From: Pseudalkalibacillus salsuginis
GTDB lineage: Bacteria; Bacillota; Bacilli; Bacillales; Fictibacillaceae
DNA length: 64,000 bases
Reading direction: 5' to 3'
Assembly (NCBI RefSeq): GCF_021646685.1
Contig: NZ_JAKJHW010000002.1
Span: 744,001-808,000 of the forward strand
Shown in pieces: positions 8,282 to 17,770 of the stretch. A model generated the notes under the pieces. The model was not told where the DNA came from. It saw only the letters and a program-made list of their open reading frames with translations, and made no database searches. Numbering within the stretch: position 1 is the first letter of the stretch; each line of letters opens with the position of its first letter. The position numbers were made by a program, and so were the translations under genes.

Positions 8282-9490
8282 CTAATCCTTTATTTTCTCA
8301 AGCGGTGAATTTCCAATTGTACCAAGCCGTCGAATCTCTACAACTGCTTCCACCTCTATTGGCATGTCTGTGAATTTTTCGTCCCAATCCTTCTCTGCCT
8401 TTTTCCAATAGTCAGGATTCGAACGATGAATCGCATCCCCAAAGCCAAAAAAATCGAGTTTAAATTCCTCCTGTGCTAACGTTATAGTCGATTCAATGAG
8501 CTTTTCGATTTTTTTTTCCGCTCTTTTTTCCAAATCATCGATTGTTTTCGTTTTTGTCAAGTCAAGCTTTTTGCATTGAACGTCGCCAACATTCCCTTCC
8601 ACCTGAATTTTTACCGTCCCCTTTGGCAAACCATCTTCAACCCTCCCTTTCAAATCAGCTTTTGTGCGAATGACCTCTATTGCAACTTTCCCTTTTTCTT
8701 CTGGACAAGGCACTTCTCCAAGTGTACTGATTACATTTTCTTGAACATAATTAACCGCTTTACTGCCCTCTTCGTCCAACCACCCGATTAGTTTATCTTC
8801 TTTAAACACGGCCATCCCGCTATATTTCAATTTAACATCAGGTTCAATTTCCTGGACATTTTCCAACCTTCCTCCTATTCTTCTATTTTCTCCTATAACT
8901 TGGATTCCTGTTAAATGAGGATGTTTTCCCTTAGTCACGATGTCCGTGGTCAGTTCATCTACTGTCACTGCCATTGTAGGGGCCCATGCTCTCTCAGAGG
9001 CTTCAAGAGATGAAAACAGCTTGTTTGCGGGAATATCTTCTAATCCTGTCATCACTTCCAATACGTTCTCCGCCCTTGTATCTTTCGCAACTATAATGTA
9101 AAAGTCTGTTCGCAATTCGTGTTCCCTCGATATAAAATCCAATGTTCTTCCAAGACCTTCTTCAGCTATCTCTTCACTTATTACAAAAATTCGTAGATGA
9201 GGAAAGAAAAGTTTTCTAGGTGAACGGGTAGTCATTCTTCTTATCGCTTCAAAGACCGTGCTTCCTTTCTCTTGATAGGTTGTAACCGGTGTTTTCTGGC
9301 CTCCTCCCTGTTTAGCTGCTACCTGGCCGGGATTGACGACCTGCGCAGTGACAAGAAACTCATCATCTGATTTATCGATAGCTAATCCGACCGTGATGGC
9401 AAGTTCATTCAGCTCCCGCCGGTTCCAACAACCAGTCAAAAGATTAAGTAAAAGGAACATAATGATGAATAAATGGATTGCTCTTTTCAT
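8282..9490 (-). CDS. gerKC: Spore germinant receptor lipoprotein subunit C (GerAC/GerKC family)
   Basis: A 402-residue lipoprotein. It has a short signal peptide with lipobox LLTGC at about residues 17-21, then WNRRELNELAITVGLAID, the conserved opening of Ger(x)C proteins, and the C-terminal three-domain fold ending RRLGTIGNS. The start ATG at 9490 has AAAGGTGG ahead; an upstream in-frame extension would bury the signal peptide and is rejected. It is anchored to the outer face of the spore inner membrane and works with subunits A and B. It lies between the small D gene and B. Confidence 0.9.
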   Translation of the reverse strand: MKRAIHLFIIMFLLLNLLTGCWNRRELNELAITVGLAIDKSDDEFLVTAQVVNPGQVAAKQGGGQKTPVTTYQEKGSTVFEAIRRMTTRSPRKLFFPHLRIFVISEEIAEEGLGRTLDFISREHELRTDFYIIVAKDTRAENVLEVMTGLEDIPANKLFSSLEASERAWAPTMAVTVDELTTDIVTKGKHPHLTGIQVIGENRRIGGRLENVQEIEPDVKLKYSGMAVFKEDKLIGWLDEEGSKAVNYVQENVISTLGEVPCPEEKGKVAIEVIRTKADLKGRVEDGLPKGTVKIQVEGNVGDVQCKKLDLTKTKTIDDLEKRAEKKIEKLIESTITLAQEEFKLDFFGFGDAIHRSNPDYWKKAEKDWDEKFTDMPIEVEAVVEIRRLGTIGNSPLEKIKD

Positions 9491-9522
9491 ACGTAATCCA
9501 CCTTTCTCTTTCTCAAGGATCT

Positions 9523-9756
9523 CTATTTCAATAACCACATCATAAAATCGCTTAACGGTTTGAATAGTAATGCAATCCAATCGAAAGGATTGGGAATATT
9601 CGCATCCAGACCAACCGCAATACTTAATCCTACCCCAATGAGAAGCAACAGTGAAAAAACCCATAACTCCTTCTTTTGTCTTTCCTTCCAAAGTGCAGGT
9701 ACTTCTATAATAATGATCAAAATTGCTACGAGAAGTATTCCCGTAATAACCCACAT
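9523..9756 (-). CDS. Small two-helix germinant receptor-associated protein (GerD-subunit-like)
   Basis: A 77-residue membrane protein with two hydrophobic segments (residues 2-20 and 27-47) and a conserved end NIPNPFDWIALLFKPLSDF. ATG at 9756 is chosen because AAAGGAG sits nine bases ahead; a longer frame has no ribosome site. Some gerA-type operons are known to carry a small fourth gene with two membrane helices that tunes receptor function, and this fits by size, topology and position between A and C. A same-length paralogue (IPNPMDWINVIYKPISDF end) occurs at 26636. Confidence 0.75.
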   Translation of the reverse strand: MWVITGILLVAILIIIIEVPALWKERQKKELWVFSLLLLIGVGLSIAVGLDANIPNPFDWIALLFKPLSDFMMWLLK

Positions 9757-9932
9757 ATCGTATGACTCCTTTAATTGTACGAACATTGGATTCTTATGCT
9801 TCAATTGACTGTGAGATCGGGTTCATTCATTTTCGATTCGTAGTCCTGAATTCGATCAAACAGGTCCGTTTCATTTTTACCTTGTATGTTTTCCATCAAA
9901 AATGGATATGGGTCAGCCCACTTTCCCGGATG

Positions 9933-11528
9933 CTATTTTCGCTTCTGAGATTCCGGCTTTGGTGAAGAAACATCTTCCCGCTTTAGATTTTTCTGGTTAA
10001 TGAGACGTGGACGTGAAAATAAAGCCCAGCGTGGAAACCGGATAAGCACATCTTTTTGCCCTTCCATATTGAAAGGAGCAAGTGGTGACATATAAGGTAC
10101 TCCGAATGAACGCAAACTGCATAAATGAAGAGTAAGAGCGAGCAGACCGATACTGATCCCAAATAAACCAAAAGAGGCAGCCAATCCCATAAAAACAAAA
10201 CGCAACATTCTTACGGAAATAGAAAGATTGAACGAACTGACAATAAAGCTTGAAATCGCCGTAATCGCTACAACAATAACCATTGCTGCGGAAACAATGC
10301 CGGCATCGACAGCTGCTGTTCCAATAACGAGTGTCCCGACAATTGAAACCGCCTGACCGATCGTCCTCGGCATTCGAACTCCGGCTTCCCGCAATATTTC
10401 AAATGTGACTTCCATCAATAGTGCTTCAATGAAGGCAGGAAATGGAACCCCTTCACGTTGAGCAGCCAGGTTAATAAGCAACGGTGTCGGCAGCATTTCC
10501 TGATGAAACGTCGTAATCGCGATGTATAAGGATGGACCAAGGAGCGCTATGAAAAATCCAATGAACCGAAGAATACGGAGCAGTGTAACAATATCTGCAC
10601 GTTGATAATAATCATCTGCTGTTTGGAAAAATTGAACGAACAGTGCCGGAACGATTAGACAATGAGGGGCTCCATCAACAAAAATAGCGATTCGTCCTTC
10701 TAAGAGATTGGCAGCTGTGACATCTGGACGCTCTGTAGTGAAAATAGTAGGGAAAGGTGTATATGTCTCATCCTGGATCAACTCTTCAATATAGCCGGTT
10801 TCCAGAATCCCATCGATTTCAATTCGATCAAGTCGCTGCCGAACTTCTTCTACCACCTTGTCATTGGCAATGTTTTTAATATAAGCAATTGAAACATCTG
10901 TTTTCGTAACCGTTCCAATTTTCTTCGTTTCTAACCAAAGGTTGCGATCGTTGACTTTGCGTCTTAACAGGGATGTATTGGTACGTAAACTTTCTGAATA
11001 AGCTTCCTTTGGACCACGGACCGTACTTTCAGTTGTTGCCTCTGACACACCGCGGACTTTTCCACCCTTCATTCCAATCGCAAAGCCTTGTGTATAACCG
11101 TCCAGCAAAAGAATCACATGACCTGATAACAGAGAGGTGAAGAGCGTGTTGTAATCGGTGATATCTTTTAAATCTCCGACTGCTAAAACAGAATCTTTCA
11201 ACTGTTGTAGCTGGTTTTCCTTAGAGGAAGGCTTTTTGTCCGTTTCGATATCCTGAATATCAAACATTAATGATTCCAGAATGAAATCTTGAATGGATCG
11301 ATTATCAATCAATCCATCGGTATAAATGAGTGCGGCATTCAGCTTTCTTTCTTTTCCAGTGCGTATTTCTCGGACGATGATATCATCACTGTTACCAGTT
11401 TCTTCTTTTACTTTTTGTATATTTTCTTTAAGATTCCCGGTTAAATGTTCTTTATTTTTAATTTCATCGTTTTGTGTAGGCAAGGATTGGCTCCGTCGAT
11501 TTTTCAACGATTTTTTTATACGTCTCAT
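9933..11528 (-). CDS. gerKA: Spore germinant receptor subunit A (GerAA/GerKA family)
   Basis: A 531-residue protein with a hydrophilic N-terminal domain (about 1-290) and a C-terminal membrane region with five or six helices. Family motifs include LLSGHVILLLDG, SLRTNTSLLRRK, EGRIAIFVDGAPHCLIVP, and PFPAFIEALLMEVTFEILREAG. Start ATG at 11528 has GGAGG eight bases ahead; an upstream in-frame start without such a site is rejected. It is the first gene of the operon; the order A-D-C-B differs from the common A-B-C. Expression in the forespore from a sigma-G promoter is expected, but no convincing one was found. Confidence 0.9.
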   Translation of the reverse strand: MRRIKKSLKNRRSQSLPTQNDEIKNKEHLTGNLKENIQKVKEETGNSDDIIVREIRTGKERKLNAALIYTDGLIDNRSIQDFILESLMFDIQDIETDKKPSSKENQLQQLKDSVLAVGDLKDITDYNTLFTSLLSGHVILLLDGYTQGFAIGMKGGKVRGVSEATTESTVRGPKEAYSESLRTNTSLLRRKVNDRNLWLETKKIGTVTKTDVSIAYIKNIANDKVVEEVRQRLDRIEIDGILETGYIEELIQDETYTPFPTIFTTERPDVTAANLLEGRIAIFVDGAPHCLIVPALFVQFFQTADDYYQRADIVTLLRILRFIGFFIALLGPSLYIAITTFHQEMLPTPLLINLAAQREGVPFPAFIEALLMEVTFEILREAGVRMPRTIGQAVSIVGTLVIGTAAVDAGIVSAAMVIVVAITAISSFIVSSFNLSISVRMLRFVFMGLAASFGLFGISIGLLALTLHLCSLRSFGVPYMSPLAPFNMEGQKDVLIRFPRWALFSRPRLINQKNLKREDVSSPKPESQKRK

Positions 11529-11983
11529 CTTCTTACCTCCTGCCACTTTTTCATTTATTATTTCCAAAATGGTCCATTGTAAACTTAGGGTGAAAAAACG
11601 TTTAAACCATTTTCGTCAACAAAATTTGCAGATCGTTTAAGCGTTTTGACGTATCGTAATATACCAGAAATTTCCGAAGATATATATACTATATTGTCGC
11701 GTCGTCATGCATTTTATTCCTTATGTATGGAGCGTCTGGAGATTTACGAGAATCAAGTGAAACTCTTTTTGTTGGACTATGATGAAACACAGGTGTCTGT
11801 GTTAAGCTCCATAATGAGGACTCTCGTGAGTTGAGCAGGGGAACTGTTAAGGTGGTTGTCTTTTGTTACACAGCTGTGATATGTAAGATTAATTTATTCA
11901 AAATGACAACAAATTAAAAGGTGACATTGATAAGTAATTGATATAAGTTTCCGTGTCGTATATCTATACTCAACAATAAAAAA

Positions 11984-12090
11984 GTGCTGTCCCATAAGTG
12001 TCTGACTCTCTCCGTTTCTTGCAACATTTAGTCTCAAAACTGAGACTAAATGTTGTGATGGAGGTCTGATACTTTCTTTTGGGACAGCCC
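11984..12090. repeat. Palindromic element R2 (diverged copy)
   Basis: Ends are GTGCTGTCCCA and TGGGACAGCCC as inverted repeats. The middle has a perfect 15-bp stem CAACATTTAGTCTCA / TGAGACTAAATGTTG around AAAC. Two near-identical relatives lie at 28285 and 50875. No coding capacity. It could be a MITE-like element and could also work as a bidirectional terminator between gerKA and the antiporter gene. The rest of the 635-base gap (11529-12163) shows no credible gene. Confidence 0.8.
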
Positions 12091-12163
12091 TTCATTATGA
12101 CTTATTTATTTTCAATGCCTCATCCTCATCTTTATTCTTTACATACAATTTTAACAGCCTGTT

Positions 12164-13561
12164 CTAAACAAAAATGACTCCTACGATCAGATAAAAAACA
12201 CATGCAACTGCAGCTACTGTCAAGGCATATGGAATCTGTGTTTTGACATGATCCATGTGATCGGAGGCTGCTCCAGTCGAGGCTAGAACGGTGGTATCTG
12301 ACAGGGGTGAACAATGGTCCCCGAATACACCCCCGCCTCCAACAGCTGCTATCGTAGCCAAAACAAGTGTCGTCACCTCATCACCTGTATAGTTAAAAGC
12401 AAGCGGGACGGCTAAAGGCATGACGATTGCAAAAGTACCCCAGGAGGAACCTGTCGCAAAAGCGATGATTGAAGCAATCATAAAGGTAGCAAACGGCAGC
12501 AGGCTTGGGCTCAACCAATTCCCGCTGGCGGAAACAATGTAATCGGCTGTCCCGATGTCTTCTGTCAATTTGTTCAATGCATAGGCAAACGCTAAAATGA
12601 TGATTGCAGGTAATACACCTTTCATCCCGGCAGTGGCTGTTTTCATAATCTCATTGAATGGAATACCCTGTAATCGCATGATAATACCTAAAATAACAGA
12701 CGCTGTCAAAAATGCTTCCATTGTTTTTGCTGAGTCCAATACGATAAACGTCCCTACCGCGATGGATATCACAATCAAGACAGGCAGGAAAAAGTTTAAG
12801 AAGATATTAGGTTTTATCCCCTCAAATGGCGGTGTTTCAGTCAATTCTTCCCCCATTAACGGTTCGGCTCCGTCACGCAACACCTTTCCTTCATTCAGTG
12901 CCCGTTCTTCTGCTTTTCTCATCGGGCCATAATCGGGGATGACCCGCATTGCAAGTAGACCGACAAAGAGAACCGATAATAAAGCATAGAAGTTAAAGGG
13001 TATAGCCTGGACGAACACTTTCATCGCCGAATCAGGACTTGCTATGGAACCCATACCGACTAATAAGCCTGAAATATATACCGCCCAACCTGTGATCGGA
13101 ACGATGACACTTACAGGTGCAGAAGTCGAATCTGCGATATAAGACAATTTTTCTCTCGATATTTTCGCTTTATCTGACAAATTTCGCATTGTAGATCCGA
13201 CAAATAACGGACTAAAGTAATCGCTGAAGAACACGAACATACCCAAAAACCAGGAAACCAGCTGTGTCTTGACCCTGCTTAAATTCTTGCGCTCCATGAC
13301 TAACGTAAATTGCTGAATGGCCCCAGTTCTTTGAAAGAAAGCAATTAATACCCCGATAAAAAGTTCAAGTAATAAAATCCATGAAAAACTCGTTGTCCCT
13401 AATGCTTCTTTAAGTAAGTCCGGGAATCCCAATAGCCCTTGACCCGCTAAAAGCACGCCGACAAAACAGGCAACAGCAAGCGAGAAAACTGTATTTCTTG
13501 TTACAAAGGCCAAGATGATCGCAACCGTTGCCGGTACAAGTGATAATATCCCTAATTCCAT
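12164..13561 (-). CDS. NhaC-family Na+/H+ antiporter-like transporter
   Basis: A 465-residue membrane protein with about eleven to twelve hydrophobic segments. The C-terminal block FGDHCSPLSDTTVLASTGAA is the hallmark of the NhaC/MleN superfamily, as is FFSDYFSPLFVGSTMR. Members exchange Na+/H+ or carry amino or organic acids coupled to Na+/H+. ATG at 13561 follows AAGGAGG. It is the second gene of a two-gene operon, 24 bases behind an alanine dehydrogenase-like gene under a sigma-54 promoter, so import or exchange of the dehydrogenase substrate or product is a reasonable inference. The true solute is unknown. Confidence 0.8.
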   Translation of the reverse strand: MELGILSLVPATVAIILAFVTRNTVFSLAVACFVGVLLAGQGLLGFPDLLKEALGTTSFSWILLLELFIGVLIAFFQRTGAIQQFTLVMERKNLSRVKTQLVSWFLGMFVFFSDYFSPLFVGSTMRNLSDKAKISREKLSYIADSTSAPVSVIVPITGWAVYISGLLVGMGSIASPDSAMKVFVQAIPFNFYALLSVLFVGLLAMRVIPDYGPMRKAEERALNEGKVLRDGAEPLMGEELTETPPFEGIKPNIFLNFFLPVLIVISIAVGTFIVLDSAKTMEAFLTASVILGIIMRLQGIPFNEIMKTATAGMKGVLPAIIILAFAYALNKLTEDIGTADYIVSASGNWLSPSLLPFATFMIASIIAFATGSSWGTFAIVMPLAVPLAFNYTGDEVTTLVLATIAAVGGGGVFGDHCSPLSDTTVLASTGAASDHMDHVKTQIPYALTVAAVACVFYLIVGVIFV

Positions 13562-13585
13562 ACGCTTCCTCCTTCTTATTAAAAC

Positions 13586-14683
13586 TCAGTTTAACAACTC
13601 TTCTGGTTTCACCCATTGTCGCTTTTGAATAAGACCTGTTTCTTCATGGGTCAGCTTGCCCTTGTATATAGTAAGTCCTCCCCGAAGATATTCATCATCA
13701 CGCAAGGCTTGTTCAACCCCTTTATCGGCAATCGATTGAATATACGGGAAAACAGAGGCAGCATACGCGATCGAAGCTGTGTTTGGAACAGCGCCTGGTA
13801 TATTGTCCACCCCAAAATGGATAACACCTTCTACCGTGTAAATCGGTTCTTCAAACGTTGTTGGTCGATAGGTTTCAATTGCTCCTCCGACGTCTGCACT
13901 GATATCTACAATCACAGATCCCTTTTGCATCGTATTGATCATTTCCCTTGTAATCAGATGGTCTGTTCGTTGTTTCGGCCATTTTACACAGTTGATGACA
14001 AGGTCCATGTTCGGCAAAATTTCCCTGATGGTTTCTTGATTCGAAAATCCAGTCGTCACATTCTTAGGAAAAAGAAATTGAGCTTCCCGCAAGACGCCGA
14101 TGTTAATGTCCAGTAACCTTACTTGTGCCCTCAATGAAGCGAGGACGTCAACCGCACTTTTTCCGACGATTCCTCCTCCTAGGACCAACGCATGGATTCC
14201 GGGAACACCTCCTATCCCCCCCACTAATTTTCCTGATCCACCGTTTGGCGTAAGAAGGTATTGAATTCCCATCAATGCACCCAGCTTCCCTGCCACCTCA
14301 CAATTTGGCGATCCGAAACGGTGAGTATCCTCTGCTGTGATCGCCACAACTTCCTTTTCAAGCAACGCATCAACCTCTTCCTTGTTTGCCGCAGGATGCA
14401 GACATGAGAAAACGATTTGCCCTGGTTGAAGAAGAGAATACTCTTCGGGGCTGACTTCTTTCACTTTTACAACAAGATCGGCTTGATCGAAAATCTCTTT
14501 TGCCCGCTGTACAATTTCTGCTCCTGCCTTCAGGTAAGATGGATCGGGAAATCCCGCCAGGAGTCCCGCATCTTTTTCCACCAATACAGAATGACCTTTA
14601 CGAGACAATTGCTTCACTTCGTTTGGTGTTAAAACGACTCGTGATTCTCCGCTTTTAACTTCCTTTAAAACTCCGATTTTCAC
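13586..14683 (-). CDS. Alanine dehydrogenase-like protein
   Basis: A 365-residue member of the AlaDH/PNT family. Residues equivalent to the catalytic set are in place: Arg15 (SRVVLTP), Lys75 (KVKEV), His96 (SCLHPAAN), an Asp in IVDISADVGG, and a Rossmann motif VLGGGIVGKSA. Canonical Ald converts L-alanine + NAD+ to pyruvate, ammonia and NADH. This sequence departs noticeably from typical Bacillus Ald (for example SCLHPAANKEEV instead of a YLHLAAE block), so another small amino acid is possible. GTG start at 14683 with GGGAGG nine bases ahead. A sigma-54 promoter lies 45-60 bases upstream. Confidence 0.82.
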   Translation of the reverse strand: MKIGVLKEVKSGESRVVLTPNEVKQLSRKGHSVLVEKDAGLLAGFPDPSYLKAGAEIVQRAKEIFDQADLVVKVKEVSPEEYSLLQPGQIVFSCLHPAANKEEVDALLEKEVVAITAEDTHRFGSPNCEVAGKLGALMGIQYLLTPNGGSGKLVGGIGGVPGIHALVLGGGIVGKSAVDVLASLRAQVRLLDINIGVLREAQFLFPKNVTTGFSNQETIREILPNMDLVINCVKWPKQRTDHLITREMINTMQKGSVIVDISADVGGAIETYRPTTFEEPIYTVEGVIHFGVDNIPGAVPNTASIAYAASVFPYIQSIADKGVEQALRDDEYLRGGLTIYKGKLTHEETGLIQKRQWVKPEELLN

Positions 14684-14726
14684 TGGTTTATTCCTCCCCG
14701 TCCTTTTTCTGACTTATATACTTAAC

Positions 14727-14744
14727 ATGCAAAACTCATGCCAA
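14727..14744 (-). promoter_or_regulatory. Sigma-54 (-24/-12) promoter of the alanine dehydrogenase-like operon
   Basis: Read on the minus strand the site is TTGGCATGAGTTTTGCAT. It matches TTGGCA-C/T at -24 and TTGCA-T at -12 with the required spacing. It lies 44 bases before the GTG start and next to a gene for a sigma-54 activator, which supports it. Confidence 0.85.
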
Positions 14745-14770
14745 TACAAAATTATGTGGGGAAATTGAAC

Positions 14771-14809
14771 AAAAAAGCAGGCAAAACCCCTTACAAAAGG
14801 ATCCTGCCT
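14771..14809 (-). terminator. Rho-independent terminator of the sigma-54 activator gene
   Basis: Minus-strand hairpin GGCAGGATCC...GGGTTTTGCCTGC followed by TTTTTTG. It separates the activator transcript from the sigma-54 promoter just beyond. Confidence 0.8.
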
Positions 14810-14888
14810 ACAAGTAAATCGGTTTAGAAGAATGAGAATTGTTATAAAACAGGCAATCAATCGTTAAGATTTCGGCACCTATCGCCCA

Positions 14889-16274
14889 TTAGTTGATTCG
14901 ATAGTGGTTCATTTTATTTTGTAACGTTTGTCTAGGAATCTCAAGCATCCTGGCGGCTTTTGATACATTCCCTCCGGTTAGAAGGATAGCTTGTTCAATT
15001 CTAGCCTTTTCCAAATTCGCAATCTCATCTTTCAACGGTTTGATTTTAGTAGACGAATACGATTGTTGGACATTCATCAAATGCTTGATTTGCTGTTCTA
15101 AATGATTGTATTGTAACGTATCTTCACAAGGATCAGCCTGGTTTAAAGCGTACTCGATCACATTTTCAAGCTCCCTGACATTTCCTGGCCATTCATATCC
15201 CAGCAGAACTTCAAGAGAACTTCTTGAAATATGAGCAATATTCTTGTCATGGCTTTTATTCAGTTTACTGACGAAGTAATCTACCAGCAGAGGTATGTCT
15301 TTTTTCCTTTCACGTAATGGAGGAATCGCCAGCGTCATAACTCCGAGCCGGAAATAAAGATCTTGACGTAAACTTCCGTCCCTTACGCATTGCGCTGGGT
15401 GTATATTAGATGCCGTAATGATCCGGACATCAACCTCCCTCAGCTTTGTGTCACCTAGCCTACGGACGTAACCATCCTCCAATACCCTTAGCAGTTTTGC
15501 CTGAAGGTGAATGGGCATTGAATTTATTTCGTCAAGGAACAGGGTTCCTCCGTCAGCCAGTTCAAACAAGCCCGGATTGTCCTCAGCACCTGTAAAACTT
15601 CCCCGTTTTGTGCCAAACAGGAGACTTTCAATTAAACTCTCAGGGAGTGCAGCGCAATTCTGTGTAATATATGGTTTTACAGATCGTCCACTCGCATTGT
15701 GTATTGCATGTGCAAACAATTCTTTGCCTGTCCCTGTTTCCCCGTATATAAAAACGGAAGAATCCCCACTAGCAAACTTCCTCGCAGATTCTTTCAATTG
15801 AGTCATCACTTCATCATTGGTCACGATATCTTCAAAAGAATAAACCGCTCTTTCAGGGTTAATCCTCTTTTTTAACTGTTTGCCATTAAATGAGCTTGAA
15901 TCAATTTCTATAACGGAACGGGGAAAATGTTCTGATTGGCTTATGTCCATTGAAAGTTCGATCGACCCGATAATTTTCCCATGGGCTTTTATCGGTAATG
16001 AAACATTTGTGGTTTCTTTTTCAATTCCTCTGAAATCAACAATACTTTGTTTAGCACGGAAAATCGGCTTCCCGGTTTTCATCACATTTAGGAGGGTGCT
16101 GGATCGTTCATCTAGCAAAGGAAAAGCAGAAAAAAGGTTTTGACCGATGATCTTCTCGTTTTCATCAATCTCCATGTGAAACCTCGGATTGAATTTAACG
16201 GTGAATAAAATCGTTCCTGATGTATCAATAATCGTAATGCCGTCTATATATTTTAACTGGTCCAGCATTTTCAC
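14889..16274 (-). CDS. Sigma-54-dependent transcriptional activator (PAS + AAA + Fis-type HTH)
   Basis: A 461-residue enhancer-binding protein. Residues 1-110 look like a PAS sensor. Residues 145-385 are the AAA+ domain with Walker A GETGTGKE, Walker B GGTLFLDEI and the sigma-54 contact loop as GSFTGA rather than the usual GAFTGA. The last 45 residues are a Fis-like helix-turn-helix (GNVSKAARMLEIPRQTLQ). It resembles RocR/BkdR-type activators of amino-acid catabolism. Its obvious target is the sigma-54 promoter downstream, driving the alanine dehydrogenase-like and NhaC-like genes. Start GTG at 16274 (ATG at 16268 is also possible). Confidence 0.9.
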   Translation of the reverse strand: MKMLDQLKYIDGITIIDTSGTILFTVKFNPRFHMEIDENEKIIGQNLFSAFPLLDERSSTLLNVMKTGKPIFRAKQSIVDFRGIEKETTNVSLPIKAHGKIIGSIELSMDISQSEHFPRSVIEIDSSSFNGKQLKKRINPERAVYSFEDIVTNDEVMTQLKESARKFASGDSSVFIYGETGTGKELFAHAIHNASGRSVKPYITQNCAALPESLIESLLFGTKRGSFTGAEDNPGLFELADGGTLFLDEINSMPIHLQAKLLRVLEDGYVRRLGDTKLREVDVRIITASNIHPAQCVRDGSLRQDLYFRLGVMTLAIPPLRERKKDIPLLVDYFVSKLNKSHDKNIAHISRSSLEVLLGYEWPGNVRELENVIEYALNQADPCEDTLQYNHLEQQIKHLMNVQQSYSSTKIKPLKDEIANLEKARIEQAILLTGGNVSKAARMLEIPRQTLQNKMNHYRIN

Positions 16275-16546
16275 TCATCCCCATTTTATGCACTTCTTTT
16301 GTCTACCATTTTACAGAACTTTCAGTTAAAAAGCATCTGCCCATATGTTTCGCCCTTAAAATACCTGCCGTGCCAAACATTAACTCCTTTTTATACAATC
16401 ATTTCGATAATTAGCTGACCTGAATTTATAACCGATTCCTTATAACCTGTTAACGCTATTTTTAACTAGGGAGTCTGAACAAGGGTAACATCCTATGACG
16501 ACTGTGATGGTGTAACGGATGGTCGAAAAATAAAATATAGGGAGAT

Positions 16547-16654
16547 ATGTACAAAGCTAAGAAAGTTATTGCGATGATCGTTATAATCGGAGGGGATTTT
16601 AAGGCAGCCAGCTTTACCTTGGCCATAGTCGTTTTTATTCGGGTACTTAAATAA
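16547..16654 (+). CDS. Possible small membrane peptide (35 aa)
   Basis: In the 485-base gap 16275-16759 a short frame starts ATG at 16547 just after GGGAG. It encodes a lysine-rich start, then two hydrophobic stretches (VIAMIVIIGG and ASFTLAIVVFIRV). The ribosome site is only two bases from the ATG, and no family is recognised. It may be a fragment. Nothing else in the gap is convincing. Confidence 0.25.
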   Translation: MYKAKKVIAMIVIIGGDFKAASFTLAIVVFIRVLK

Positions 16655-16759
16655 AGCCAGTTAATTAATGGCCGTCTAAATATGTTAAGTTAAAAAACAA
16701 CGCGTTTGTGCACAATAGCCCGTTTTTTATTATCCCGTATCGATCCATTTGTAAGATAA

Positions 16760-17734
16760 TCAATCATCCTCCCGTATGCTGTAAAAATCCACAATCGATT
16801 GGGCTGCTTCAAAAACTTTCTCTTGCAATTCTTTTGGTTCAATCACTTTTATCTGATTTCCAAATCCTAGTATATATCCTTTTGCCTCCTCTTCCGTATT
16901 GAAAGATAGCTTCACTGGGATCCAGCCCCTATTGTTCTCCCCTTCGACATCAACAAGTCGGACAAACCGGTCGGTGAATGTCAGTCTAGGCAGGATGGAA
17001 GGGGCTGCCTCTATCTGTACATCATAATTCGGCAGCCTCTCTATGAAAGTGTTTGTTGACTCGTTCCAGTACTGGCTAAGGTTGAAGTCTTCCGGTCTTT
17101 TAAACGTCTCTTCTAAGGGAAATGCGGATAGAATTCGTGAAGCCCTGTAGTTCCTGATTTCACCATTTTCCTTTGAAGCGATGAAATACCAGCGGCTCCC
17201 TTTCGCAACCAGTCCAAGAGGCTCGACAATACGGATGCTTACAGTTCCGTCCCCACTTCGATATTCCATTTTAATTTTGTGATTTTTCCATATCGCTTCT
17301 TTAAGGACATCAAAAGCACCGATCGTCTCCTTCTGTTTTCTCCATGTACCCGTATCGACATGGATCCGGTTCCAGATCTCCTCTCCATTATGACGATAAG
17401 ATTCAGGAAGTGAAGCCATCAGCTTATTCCTCGCTTCCTCTGATGTACGGGTCAAACCCAAATCTTTGAGCAACTGTGGAGATTGGGGGACAAACAGGGC
17501 ACGAATCTCTGATTCCTTCAATCCGGTCAGGTTGGTCCGATAATTCTCCAGTAAACGCCACCCACCGTTTTTCCCTTGATCTGCAATTACAGGGATACCT
17601 GTCCCACTAAGAGCATCCATATCCCGATAAATCGTTCGTTCAGAGACTTCCATTTTCTCTGCTAGTTGTTTTGCTGTCATTTTTCCATTGGCCTGTAATA
17701 ACAACAGAATCGATACAAGGCGATCTCCTCTCAT
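16760..17734 (-). CDS. HTH + WYL-domain transcriptional regulator (YafY/DeoR-like)
   Basis: A 324-residue regulator. Residues 1-60 form a winged helix (MTAKQLAEKMEVSERTIYRDM). Residues 135-230 form a WYL domain with VAKGSRWYFIASKENGEIRNYR, and a WCX-like C-terminal region ends the protein. WYL proteins sense nucleic-acid or nucleotide ligands and usually repress neighbouring genes. Start ATG at 17734 is chosen because AAGGAGG lies five bases ahead. The upstream same-strand gene is an alpha/beta hydrolase 36 bases away, so the two may be co-transcribed. Target genes unknown. Confidence 0.85.
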   Translation of the reverse strand: MRGDRLVSILLLLQANGKMTAKQLAEKMEVSERTIYRDMDALSGTGIPVIADQGKNGGWRLLENYRTNLTGLKESEIRALFVPQSPQLLKDLGLTRTSEEARNKLMASLPESYRHNGEEIWNRIHVDTGTWRKQKETIGAFDVLKEAIWKNHKIKMEYRSGDGTVSIRIVEPLGLVAKGSRWYFIASKENGEIRNYRASRILSAFPLEETFKRPEDFNLSQYWNESTNTFIERLPNYDVQIEAAPSILPRLTFTDRFVRLVDVEGENNRGWIPVKLSFNTEEEAKGYILGFGNQIKVIEPKELQEKVFEAAQSIVDFYSIREDD

Positions 17735-17770
17735 CAGATCCTCCTTCAAAGGTTTTCTAAAAGTTTGTTG

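Noticed and set aside
9491-9754. Long N-terminal extension of the gerKC frame
   Set aside because: It overlaps the small D gene and would bury the lipoprotein signal peptide. AAAGGTGG before 9490 sets the start.
11646-11834. 62-codon plus-strand frame before the gerKA promoter region
   Set aside because: TTG start without a ribosome site, no family resemblance, and it lies where the gerKA promoter should be.
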